64,000 nucleotides of DNA from Edaphochlamys debaryana. Its lineage: Eukaryota > Chlorophyta > Chlorophyceae > Chlamydomonadales. Numbering within the stretch: position 1 is the stretch's first letter; every line of letters begins with the position of its first letter. The stretch covers positions 124,001-188,000 of the forward strand of contig JAEHOE010000154.1 in the NCBI GenBank assembly GCA_016858145.1, written 5' to 3'. The notes under the pieces were generated by a model. That model was not told the DNA's origin, ran no database searches, and saw nothing but the letters and a program-made list of their open reading frames with translations. Shown piece by piece: positions 35,952 through 46,470 of this stretch. The position numbers and the translations under genes were made by a program.

Positions 35952-38023
35952 CTGACCAGCAAAAGCCGCCCGGAACGTGCCGATAATGCAGCGCGTGCAA
36001 CTCCTATGACCTTCCAGACCCTGCTCGTGCTTATCGCTGCTCACGAGAACACAGGGTTCTTTCTTGGGTCGCCGCTGTGGCCAGGCGCGCACGGCCTGGC
36101 CTTACTCAAGAATTGGGAAGGGTTGATAAGATGTGTGTAGAGCGGCTTAACCGGTTGTATGCTGTAGAAGCGGCGGCCCGGCGGAGACCGCGAGCCATAG
36201 AAGCTGCACATTCCGGCGAATGGCGATAGGCCCGGCTTTCACCCCCCCGGCGTCCCGGGCGCACTGTCAGCTGTGTCGGCAGGGGCTCATCGCTGCATCA
36301 AGCTTCGGGGACTCTGGGGGTGCCTACTGGGACTGTGGCCTGGAAGCAATGCCGCGACCGTGCGCGCGCGAAACCCCACCCCTTGCGTGGCACGCGAGAC
36401 TGAACGCCCCCGCCCCTCCCACCGCTGGTGGCTGCGCTCGTGTGCGTCCAGGTCCTCCAGGCGAACCGCCTCTCCGCACAGCGAGCAGCGCGCCGTGGAC
36501 GACTCCGCCGGTTACTGGTTGGGGCGCAGCCGCTTCTTCGTAAGTAGCACACGCAGTCCAGGGCCCAGTCCAGGGCACCCCGCGACATCGCCAATCAGTA
36601 GCCGCAGATTAGGGTGCGCTAGTCGTCAGGGAAAGAGACTAGCAAAGAGACTGCGGAGCGCAGGGCAGCACAACGCCAGAGCCTCAGGCTGGGGCCGGGA
36701 CGTGCAGCCCCTGCACACACAGGACATGTAATTTTGACACCTGTCCTAGGACACCTGCCCAGGCGGGCTCAGCTGCGTGCGGGCCTTACACGGCGCCTGT
36801 CCTGTCCTAGGACACCTACTGTGGGCGCCTGCTGCAGCCCCGGCCCTCCCCCTCGCCCCTGCTGCGTGCTGCCCCTTCCCGCGCAACATAGGGTCCTAGC
36901 ACACCCTGCAGGGGTCCTCACTGAGCGCCGTAGCCGACGCAAGTGCCCTATCCGGCACGCCGCCGCCCTGGTCCCAGGACCAGGCCGCCTGCCCGGGGGG
37001 GCCCCCCTCCCCCCATACCAAACTCTTGACGGGGGCTGTCCGCAGGAATGCACCCCCCTCCCCTCCCCCTCCCCCTCCCGCCGCCCAAGCGCGGCTCCTG
37101 TCCCCGACCCCTCGCGCCCCCTGTAAACCCTATCCGGGACGAGCAAAAGCCGAGAGCCCCTGCTGCGGCTGCCCCTTCACCACCTATCATAGGACACCTG
37201 CCAAGTAAAGTTGCTCAACAATGCTCAACAAAACTAGCCAAACCCGCCAGGCAAAGCAAGGAGGAGTTGTTGGCGCCTCCTTCCAGCCACATGGCGCCCA
37301 GCCTCCTTCCAGCCACATGGCGCCCAGCCTCCTTCTGACCCACGAAAAGCCGACAATCTTCGCTCGCACACGGAAGCCCCCACTCCTGACCAGGACACCA
37401 GGCGCGCGTAGCCGCGTTCAACTGCAGACGGCACACTGCGGACCGGGCACGCACACCCGGCGCAACCCGTCCCAGGACCGGGGGGCCCCATGCATGAGGC
37501 CGCCTCCTTGAGCCAGCAAAACAAAGGCCTCCCCCCCCCCCAAGGACCAAGGACAGACTATCCTCTATGTTTGGGTCCCGGGGCTTACTTTGCTATCGGG
37601 CTGGCGTCTGATTGCTAAGTTCGGTCTGACCGCTGCTTTCCACGGATGGAGTTTGGTATGGGGGGAGGGCAGGCGGCCTGGTCCTTGTTGCAATCCTTGT
37701 CCCCGGTCCCAGGACAGGACAGGTATTACTTTCAATAGCGAACTGGAGTTGTGGGTGGCCGGCGCCCCTGCAGGTGTCCTGGGACAGGCTTTAGGACCGG
37801 TTTGTGGCCATTTACGGGCCTTGACCTTGGTAGGGTTTGCATGCATGCGCGGTCCTGTCTTGTTTTGCGTTCCTGGCTTGTTTTGCGTTTTTACACTGGT
37901 GTACAGTGTCCTGTCACGTGGCGGGCTACGACGGTCTGTCGACTGCCTGAGCCCGGACAGGAGCAACCGTGTCGGGCGCGCTACTGTTCCCGTTTTGGAG
38001 CCTTTTGTTTGACAACGTATCCC
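35952..38023. other. spacer with GTCCTAGGAC-type motifs, no gene
   Basis: No gene is supported. From about 36740 onward the sequence contains repeated GTCCTAGGAC(A)-like words (for example about 36745, 36806, 37187) and, at 37275-37337, a short tandem repeat of about 26 bases built on CCTTCCAGCCACATGGCGCC. A 92-bp inverted-repeat arm follows at 37339. Confidence 0.45.
37339..37430 (+). repeat. left arm of a long imperfect inverted repeat
   Basis: Its reverse complement matches 42854-42947 with roughly 85 percent identity by eye, including a near-perfect run GGCTTCCGTGTGCGAGCGAA. The two arms enclose about 5.4 kb. Confidence 0.8.
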
Positions 38024-38557
38024 TGTCGGGCACTGGCGTGTCACGGTGCCTGAAAGGTTTGGGGGTGAAGTGAGGAAGTGAAGATGGCGTGGAGCCATGC
38101 CGGGAAGACGTGTGTGGGTCGGCGGGTCGGGGCAGGCCCCGCACGAACCCAGTTGCTTTAGCGTGAATATCGCATGTAGTGTCAGCCTGCCGCTGTCAGT
38201 GGGGCTGAGTCGAGCGTCTGAAGTGTGGGATTGAGTGGGCAACGGCGTAGAGATGGTGTCGTACGGTGCCCGCAGGGGCACATCAGCGAGGGACAGACCT
38301 GTGAGGTTGTCTGTTCCCAAGCTCTCTGGTACTGCTTGCCGGTGTTGCTTACGTAGTGGACAGACCAAGCCGTTATTGCTGAGCACGTAGCTAGGAGAGC
38401 TGCGTAGCTGCTGTAAGGAGTTGAGTGCGCTCCTGCCGAATTTGCCATCGACCGTCGATCCGCCAGTAAGCTGAGCGTGCGAGGGGGCGAGAGGCCCAGA
38501 TCTACGTGTCAGAGGACGTCAGCAAGGGCGTGCCTGCTGGACGTCGCCGTCTTCCCA
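38024..38557 (+). repeat. left 534-bp direct repeat (LTR-like)
   Basis: It appears identical to 42087-42620 in the same orientation. It starts TGTCGGGC and ends CTTCCCA, so it has the TG...CA ends of long terminal repeats. No flanking target-site duplication is visible and no coding domain of a retrotransposon lies between the copies. Confidence 0.9.
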
Positions 38558-39682
38558 GCTTGGGAACAGACCGCTGCGCGCCACTGATCGCTTGATCGTC
38601 GGAGGACTTTCTCGCGGCAAGCCGCAGCGTCGTTGACTGGAGTGCATGAGAGGTTAAGGCCTCTATCGTGGCGGTGGATCGCAGCTACGGCTGCGTACGT
38701 GCTGGGCAATTGGAGCACCATCGGGAGTGCTTCACGCCGTCGCGCGACGAAGATCTGTGTTTTGGAGCTCGTGGCCATGGCCTACTGCAGATGAGTTCTG
38801 CAAATCGCCGAACAGCCAGGGGTCAGGGCCCTTGACGATGATGATGGTGACTTCGCGTGGCGCGCTCACGAGCGCTGAATCGGTGGCTCTAGCCGCCATT
38901 TGTGTATGGGCCATGGCCCGGATCTGAGCCTTTCGGGTGCGGGCGCGGGAGGGGACCGGGTTTCGACACGCGGTGCCACTCCCGCTGACCCCGTGCGTCG
39001 CCTCAGCAGCCTACAGCTTGTTCGTCTGCAGCGGCGCACCATGGCGATCGGGGAGCGCAAGATTGTGACTGGCGCTCTAAGGAGCGTGGCGGCGCTGCGT
39101 GTGTTCTGGGAGTGCCTTCCTCGGGTTCGCTCGTCCCCTCGTGACACACAGCAGGCGCCAGAGGGTTATGGCGTTGCAAAGTGCACCGCCAGCACGGGCA
39201 GCCAAGGCTGCGGCAGCAGTAGCGTCGAGGAGTGCCACCCGTTGATACCCCGTCTTGCTACATTGACGTCCGCAGCCCCCTCTCTGGCTCCCGAAGCATC
39301 CTCGCCCAAGGGTGAGCCTGAGCTCCGTGCGTTGGCACCAGATAACCCCTACAAAGCTCCGAGCAGCAGGTTCGTGCAGCGCTACGGCAGTGCGAACACA
39401 CAGGTGGGGGCATCTGCGCGCGCGGGAGGCAGCCACGGCTGCGAGACCTACGACCCGGGCGGCAGCTCTGTAGGAGGGCGCCAGGTCGGCAGGCTCTGGT
39501 GTTGGGGCCTGTAGCCCAGGGGCAGAGCGCAGCAGCGGCGAGACACCTGTCTATGGACAGCCGCGTGGTCATCGCCCTGCTCGCTGTCAAGGCCGCCTGC
39601 CTACCACGGCGGCGGCACCGTCAAGACCGACCGCCTCCGGGGCGGCGGCGCAGTGGTTGCGAGTCATGAGGGCTCGCTCGTT

Positions 39683-41474
39683 TCAAGTCCGCCCGGCTGC
39701 CACGGCAGCGGCGGCACAGGTTGTTTGATCTGCGGCGCCGCCGCAGGCGCCTCTTCAGTTGTGGGCCCGCCGTGCCTCGAACGGTCGGCGGCCCCCGGCG
39801 GCGCTGGCCCCTCGCCAGCGCTCCGCCTCGTGTCAAGTCCGCCCGGCTGCCACGGCAGCGGCGGCACAGTTGGTTTGATCTTCGGCGCCGCCGCAGGCGC
39901 CTCTTCAGTTGCGGGCCCGCCGTGCCTCGAACGGTCGGCGGCCCCCGGCGGCGCTGGCCCCTCGCCAGCGCTCCGCCTTTGTCAAGTCCGCCCGGCTGCC
40001 ACGGCAGCGGCGGCACAGTTTGTTTGATCTTCGGCGCCGCTGCAGGCGCCTCTTCAGTTGTGGGCCCGCCGTGCCTCGAACGGTCGGCGGCCCCCGGCGG
40101 CGCTGGCCCCTCGCCAGCGCTCCGCCTCGTTTCAAGTCCGCCCGGCTGCTACGGCAGCGGCGGCACAGTTTGTTTGATCTTCGGCGCCGCCGCAGGCGCC
40201 TCTTCAGTTGCGGGCCCGCCGTGCCTCGAACGGTCGGCGGCCCCCGGCGGCGCTGGCCCCTCGCCAGCGCTCCGCCTCGTGTCAAGTCCGCCCGGCTGCC
40301 ACGGCAGCGGCGGCACAGTTTGTTTGATCTTCGGCGCCGCCGCAGGCGCCTCTTCAGTTGTGGGCCCGCCGTGCCTCGAACGGTCGGCGGCCCCCGGCGG
40401 CGCTGGCCCCTCGCCAGCGCTCCGCCTCGTGTCAAGTCCGCCCGGCTGCCACGGCAGCGGCGGCACAGTTGGTTTCATCTTCGGCGCCGCCGCAGGCGCC
40501 TCTTCAGTTGTGGGCCCGCCGTGCCTCGAACGGTCGGCGGCCCCCGGCGGCGCTGGCCCCTCGCCAGCGCTCCGCCTTTGTCAAGTCCGCCCGGCTGCCA
40601 CGGCAGCGGCGGCACAGTTTGTTTGATCTTCGGCGCCGCTGCAGGCGCCTCTTCAGTTGTGGGCCCGCCGTGCCTCGAACGGTCGGCGGCCCCCGGCGGC
40701 GCTGGCCCCTCGCCAGCGCTCCGCCTCGTGTCAAGTCCGCCCGGCTGCCACGGCAGCGGCGGCACAGTTGGTTTGATCTTCGGCGCCGCCGCAGGCGCCT
40801 TTTCAGTTGTGGGCCCGCCGTGCCTCGAACGGTCGGCGGCCCCCGGCGGCGCTGGCCCCTCGCCAGCGCTCCGCCTCGTGTCAAGTCCGCCCGGCTGCCA
40901 CGGCAGCGGCGGCACAGTTTGTTTGATCTTCGGCGCCGCTGCAGGCGCCTCTTCAGTTGTGGGCCCGCCGTGCCTCGAACGGTCGGCGGCCCCCGGCGGC
41001 GCTGGCCCCTCGCCAGCGCTCCGCCTCGTTTCAAGTCCGCCCGGCTGCTACGGCAGCGGCGGCACAGTTGGTTTGATCTTCGGCGCCGCCGCAGGCGCCT
41101 CTTCAGTTGCGGGCCCGCCGTGCCTCGAACGGTCGGCGGCCCCCGGCGGCGCTGGCCCCTCGCCAGCGCTCCGCCTCGTGTCAAGTCCGCCCGGCTGCCA
41201 CGGCAGCGGCGGCACAGTTGGTTTGATCTTCGGCGCCGCCGCAGGCGCCTCTTCAGTTGTGGGCCCGCCGTGCCTCGAACGGTCGGCGGCCCCCGGCGGC
41301 GCTGGCCCCTCGCCAGCGCTCCGCCTCGTGTCAAGTCCGCCCGGCTGCCACGGCAGCGGCGGCACAGTTTGTTTGATCTTCGGCGCCGCCGCAGGCGCCT
41401 CTTCAGTTGTGGGCCCGCCGCGCCTCGAACGGCCGGCGGCCCCCGGCGGCGCTGGCCCCTCGCCGGCGCTCTGC
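39683..41474. repeat. satellite of twelve 149-150-bp units
   Basis: Units start at 39683, 39833, 39982, 40132, 40282, 40432, 40581, 40731, 40881, 41031, 41181 and 41331. Two of them (39833, 40432) are 149 bases and the last is slightly shorter. Units carry recurring variants (GCTGCCACGG/GCTGCTACGG, AGTTGG/AGTTTG, GTGGG/GCGGG). The triplet 39982-40431 has nearly the same variant order as 40881-41330, which shows multi-unit duplication. Because the unit is a multiple of three, several frames on both strands stay open; I see no evidence of translation. Confidence 0.95.
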
Positions 41475-42045
41475 CAGCATGACGCGCCACCACCAGGGCA
41501 CATGGCATCGCGTGCCTGAGGCGTACGTTGCGTGGCGCCCACGTCGACTACGAGCTATGTCTTAAGGCTGGCCCCGATGCGCAGAGGACGCCCGTTGGCA
41601 GATAAGAAGACCACTAGCTGAGCGGGTGAGGAAAGACCAGCAAGCGCCTGCATGGACGGAGCATGGTGCACTTGGCATGGCGCATCGTGCAAGGCCCCAA
41701 TGTTAAGCCCGCCACGGCGGCGGCATCGAGAAGTCCGACAGCCTAGCGGGGCGTCGGCAACCTGTGACCTTCAGCACCATAGCCTGTGCCGAAGTGTGTT
41801 GAGATCGCGCCTGACGTGCTAGGGAGAGCACGGGTAGTGCGCCTGGCAGCGCTGGTACGGCTAGCGCTTGGCCTTGTTCAAGCCCGCCCACTTGTGGCGG
41901 CAACCTCTTATCATCCGCACCACTGCCGGTGCATCATCTGTTCTGGAGTGACGGTTTGGCGCAAGTTGAGCATGTCCGTGCCTGCATACACGTCCAGCCC
42001 ACGGCTGCATAGCCGCCGGAGCTGGGGGGGGGGACTGACTGCTAG

Positions 42046-42084
42046 GCACGTGATAGGGGCGGTACGACACGCTAGGGCGTGACA
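42046..42084 (+). repeat. 39-bp direct repeat left of the right 534-bp copy
   Basis: It begins GCACGTGATAGGGGCGG and is repeated exactly at 42622-42660 on the other side of the right 534-bp repeat. Confidence 0.9.
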
Positions 42085-42086
42085 GC

Positions 42087-42620
42087 TGTCGGGCACTGGC
42101 GTGTCACGGTGCCTGAAAGGTTTGGGGGTGAAGTGAGGAAGTGAAGATGGCGTGGAGCCATGCCGGGAAGACGTGTGTGGGTCGGCGGGTCGGGGCAGGC
42201 CCCGCACGAACCCAGTTGCTTTAGCGTGAATATCGCATGTAGTGTCAGCCTGCCGCTGTCAGTGGGGCTGAGTCGAGCGTCTGAAGTGTGGGATTGAGTG
42301 GGCAACGGCGTAGAGATGGTGTCGTACGGTGCCCGCAGGGGCACATCAGCGAGGGACAGACCTGTGAGGTTGTCTGTTCCCAAGCTCTCTGGTACTGCTT
42401 GCCGGTGTTGCTTACGTAGTGGACAGACCAAGCCGTTATTGCTGAGCACGTAGCTAGGAGAGCTGCGTAGCTGCTGTAAGGAGTTGAGTGCGCTCCTGCC
42501 GAATTTGCCATCGACCGTCGATCCGCCAGTAAGCTGAGCGTGCGAGGGGGCGAGAGGCCCAGATCTACGTGTCAGAGGACGTCAGCAAGGGCGTGCCTGC
42601 TGGACGTCGCCGTCTTCCCA
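42087..42620 (+). repeat. right 534-bp direct repeat (LTR-like)
   Basis: It appears identical to 38024-38557 at an offset of 4063 bases. It is bracketed by the exact 39-bp repeats at 42046 and 42622, which the left copy lacks. Confidence 0.9.
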
Positions 42621-42621
42621 C

Positions 42622-42660
42622 GCACGTGATAGGGGCGGTACGACACGCTAGGGCGTGACA
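42622..42660 (+). repeat. 39-bp direct repeat right of the right 534-bp copy
   Basis: Exact copy of 42046-42084, starting two bases after the end of the 534-bp repeat. Confidence 0.9.
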
Positions 42661-43726
42661 TCCCAACCCTCCAGTCCGTGTCCGGGCTCCAGTCCGTGGG
42701 GAGGGGAGGGGGGGCGGGGGGAGGGGGGCGCATTCCCCAACCCCACCCGTGGCCTCCACCCGTGGCCTCCACACGCACACCACCATGTGTCTTTCAGTGG
42801 GGAATTTCATTTTGCCAGTGCTGTCTGTCAAGTTTGACCCATGCCAGAGGCCCCGTCCGCAGTTGAACGCGCGGCTACGCGCGCCTGGCGTCATGGCCAG
42901 GAGTGGCGGCTTCCGTGTGCGAGCGAAGATTGTCGGCTCTTCGTGGGCCAGACACTGTACAGTACAGAGGGCTGCAGAGGGCGGTTAAGGAACCCGGGGA
43001 GTGCTGATCGTCGGCACGTGTCCTGTCCTGGGATGCCCTGGGATGCCCTCTGCGGCAAGAGCACACCAGAGGGACTTGCGTGCGTGTCCCCAGGACAGGC
43101 CCACCATGATTGCTCGGCTAGGGTTAAAAGGTTCCACGCCAGCCAAAGCACCAGGCTACGTGTAAGGTGTCTTAGGACAAGCGATGGCGGACATGTGGCC
43201 AGCGTCCTAGGACACCCCAATGTTGCGACGACGCCAACAAGCGAGTCCGGGCCAACCTCAGCTACCGGGGCCAAATTGACGTGTGTAGAGCTGGAGATCC
43301 GTTGTGGCAGGGCCCCGGGGTAGCGCGGTTCTGTCGCGACGCCCCGTCCCGTGGTTCGCGCACCCTCGCTCAAGCCTCGAGGCTCGGGGGTGCGAAGCAT
43401 CGTGCAAGTTTGACGTAGGGGATCGCTTTGCGGGCATCGGGGCCTCCGCGCTCGCCAGCACGGTGCAGATGCAGCCCGCGAGGAGTCTTTCGCCTTCTTC
43501 ACTTGCCCAAGCGCGCGGGGCAGCGTTAGATGGCATCAAGCACCGCAATGCAGGCAGGTGGCATGCCGCTCTGGGCCCGGCCGCGATGGGACGCGACGGG
43601 TTCTCGCATGCAGCGCGGGGGCAAGACACGCCCGGCTGCTCCTCTCCTGCATACTTGCTCAGCCCCGCCTCCCCTCCACACACACATACACCTGAGCACC
43701 TTCGCTGGCACTCAAACCCAGCCAAA
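42661..43726. other. spacer with inverted-repeat arm, promoter side of SKP1
   Basis: It contains the right inverted-repeat arm (42854-42947) and more GTCCTAGGAC-like words (about 43020-43035, 43203-43215). The last few hundred bases must hold the promoter and 5' UTR of the SKP1 gene starting at 43727. No other gene is supported. Confidence 0.4.
42854..42947 (-). repeat. right arm of the long imperfect inverted repeat
   Basis: Reverse-complementary to 37339-37430. Confidence 0.8.
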
Positions 43727-44588
43727 ATGGCCGCCAAGGTCAAGCTTATGAGCTCGGACGCTCAGATGTTTGAAGTGGAGGAGGAGGTGGCCTTCCAGTC
43801 TCAGACTGTGAAGAACCTGGTCGAGGATGCCGGAACTGAGGACGCCATTCCGCTGCCCAACGTTTCGGGGAAGATCTTGGCCAAGGTCATTGAATACAGC
43901 AAGTACCACGTCGATGCGGAGAAGAAGGGCGCCGATGACAAGCCCAGCAAGTCGGAGGACGACGTAAAGCGGTGGGACGAGGAGTTCGTGAAGGTCGACC
44001 AGGCCACCCTGTTCGACCTCATCCTGGTGAGCGCGGGCTTTGTGAGCGAGCTTCAGCGGCAGTCTATGCTTCATCCGGCGCTCGCAGGTGCTCACTAAGC
44101 GTAATGATTTGCGAGCAAGCGCTTACACGTTGGCGCCTTCTTGGTGTGGCCCACGCGCAGGCGGCAAACTACCTCAACATCAAGGGTCTCCTGGACCTGA
44201 CCTGCCAGACGGTGGCACAGATGATCAAGGGGAAAACGCCAGAGGAGATCCGCAAGACCTTCAACATCAAGGTAGGGGGTCAAAGGCCTTGATGGGTTGG
44301 GGGAGTGCGTGGGCCCGAAGGGAGGGAAAGTGCGGGGTGTGCCCCTCCGTCGCTGGGCCCACTTGTCGACCCCCCTTCACGCTCGCTATTGCGAGGGCAT
44401 TCACAGCATCATATTGAATCGCCCGCAGGCCGTGTATTTTGCTGCGTCTGTTCTGTTCAGACCCACCAGTTCCTTGGCCGTATTAATAACCCTTGATTCT
44501 GGCGTTGTGCCCCGCTCCTCCTCAGAACGACTTCACGCCCGAGGAGGAGGAGGAGGTGCGCCGCGAGAACCAGTGGGCCTTCGACTAA
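43727..44588 (+). CDS. SKP1: SKP1, SCF ubiquitin-ligase adaptor
   Basis: Three exons (43727-44026, 44161-44271, 44526-44588) encode 157 residues, the usual SKP1 length. All family landmarks are present. [18 protein letters not shown] starts the POZ fold, then [21 protein letters not shown] and a short acidic loop. [18 protein letters not shown] and [16 protein letters not shown] form the F-box-binding helices, and [32 protein letters not shown] is the conserved end. SKP1 bridges cullin-1 and F-box proteins in the cytosol and nucleus. Intron positions and phases match the divergent copy at 13974-14908. The start is the first ATG of the exon, preceded by GCCAAA, and an upstream 5' UTR rich in C and A. 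This is probably the housekeeping copy. Confidence 0.95.
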
Positions 44589-44884
44589 GCTTTTGGCGTA
44601 CGCAGGGGCCCAAGCGCCACCCTCAGCAGCAGCTTGCTGCCAGATAGGGTTCCCGCTTCGGGGCCACGGGCGTTCGTCAAGCTGCCCATTGCCACAGCGC
44701 TGCCCGCTGACTGAGCGGCTTTGGGGGGGAACAGGGGTTTCCACGTTATCTCATGGCTGGGTTCGTTTTCATGGGGAAGTATCGTATCGCGGCAATGTTG
44801 ATGCCAATTCAAGGGCGTCACGTATATCTTTGGGCATGAGGGAGTGTCGACCAGAGTGCAGCCTCTCGTGGGGCTAGGGGTGTG

Positions 44885-44889
44885 TGTAA
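44885..44889 (+). terminator. TGTAA polyadenylation signal of SKP1
   Basis: TGTAA lies about 300 bases after the SKP1 stop in the correct orientation. Confidence 0.55.
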
Positions 44890-46255
44890 CGGCGGTGTGC
44901 AAATTGCGAGTCGCAGGAGGAGGCCTGACAAGTAACTAGGCAGCTGTTGCGGCGGGCGTACAGGGGCGGAGCATGCAAAGCCGGGGCGCGAGGGCACTTT
45001 CGTGGCATGGGACCGCGCTACGTGTTCAGGCGGCCGGCCCAGCCCATGCTGACGTACGGCGCCAAAGTGCAGCCTTGTGTGGCTGGGCACGCACTGCGGA
45101 AGCTTAAGCGGTGACAAGGTTGCTGTGGGTGCAGGGGCCGGGGTACGTGTCGGACTAAGGACCGCAGGATTGAGACTTACCGAAATTCCTTCTCTGACTT
45201 TGACCCTTTGACGATTGCGAATGTAAGAATCACATGTTGACCCCGTATTGTGGCCTTGAGATGGGACGCCAGGGCCTGGGCGAAAAGGGTTTCCGACGGA
45301 GGTGGAAGTCGACTCCCCCAGCCCTATGTAGTAAGGCTTCTGAGCAGAGGATGTAGGCCAAGGTGTCCCATTCGCTGCCGCTAGTATCAGCACAAGTTGC
45401 ATCAGGCATCAAGTGCCAGCATGGCTATGCTTAGTTCCACCCCAACAACGGAGCGGTGTGGCTGAACTTGGCGGAGACCTGCGTGGACGTGGACCGAGTA
45501 CGGCAGATCGCTCTTGCCTTGGCTTACTTCGACGATTGTTCCCCCATTAAGGCCGTGGCACACCAGCCTACCTCCAGTTCCAACCCCGGATGCAAGCCTT
45601 GCCGCAGGTCCGCTATGATTGCCATCAGTGCACGTGCGCCACAGGGGACGTGCGCCACCGGGGACCGGGCCCCCGCTGCCCATCGGCCTGGCCCACAAGA
45701 CCACCGCCTACTCTCATGGCTTCCACAACGTTGAGGTAGGTCCGCGGACCCCCTGGGGCCTCCTGCTGGGCCCGCTGGGCCCTGCATGGGCCGCACATCC
45801 TTTCTTGCTGATGCACCCGCACTCATTTCAGATAAGACCGACGCCAAGCACACTGAATGCCTGCTGCACCCGCCAGCCGCCGCTCCGCCCTTTCCGCCCA
45901 CCCCCACGCAGCTCACGGTGGACCGCTCCGTCAGGCCCGAGGCCCTGGCCAGCTTCGCAGCCAACGTCAAGCAGGAGATCTCCACCGCATGCTGCGCAAG
46001 GAGCAGCGAGGAGCAGCGGCAGGGACTTGCATGCATGTCCGCGCCGGCTCTGGGCTTCCAGCGCTGCTAGCTGCACGGGGTACCGCGCAACAGAACTATC
46101 GGCAGCCAGCATCCACTGTACGGTAGATAGCCGTGGCCCTTCCTCGCCCCAGCTGATGCCCGGCCTGGTGTTGATAGGCTGGGACGCGCCGCCCCTGCGC
46201 CCTCCGCGTGTGCCGCTGCCGCCCCTGACGTTGTCCCCCATCGCTTCGCCCTCGC

Positions 46256-46470
46256 CCTGCCTCGACTTCCCCCTCACCCTCACCCTCACCCTCGCCGTCG
46301 CCGGCGGAGCCATCACCGTCGCCGTCACCAGCGTCATCCTCGCCCTCACCCTCGCCAGGCACATCCCCCTCGCCCTTGCCCTCGCCATCGTCCTCACCCC
46401 CGCCCTCGCCATCCGCTCCCCCTTCGCCCTTGCCTATGCCCACGCCCTCGCCTTCGCCGCCGCCCCCCAC
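46256..46470. repeat. degenerate CCCTCA/CCCTCG hexamer repeat
   Basis: Repeated hexamers of the CCCTCN type with single-base changes run for about 200 bases. They open reading frames by composition on both strands. Confidence 0.8.

Larger units (their letters stand above)
38558..42086. mobile_element. interior of a putative non-autonomous LTR-type element
   Basis: This is the sequence between the two 534-bp repeats. It begins GCTTGGGAACAGAC, the reverse complement of a stretch inside the repeat itself. No gag, protease, integrase or reverse-transcriptase motif is seen in any frame. About half is the 150-bp satellite at 39683-41474. Calling it a TRIM/LARD-like element is inference; a local segmental duplication of the 534-bp block is the alternative. 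Confidence 0.45.

Noticed and set aside
39512..39522. TAGCCCAGGGG, a perfect tRNA A-box
   Set aside because: No B-box (GGTTCGA-type) follows at tRNA distance and no cloverleaf can be formed by eye.
39909..41519. 536-residue plus-strand open frame and similarly long minus-strand frames
   Set aside because: They exist because the satellite unit is 150 bases, a multiple of three, so any stop-free frame stays open; frames are open on both strands and composition is Arg/Ala/Pro repeat.
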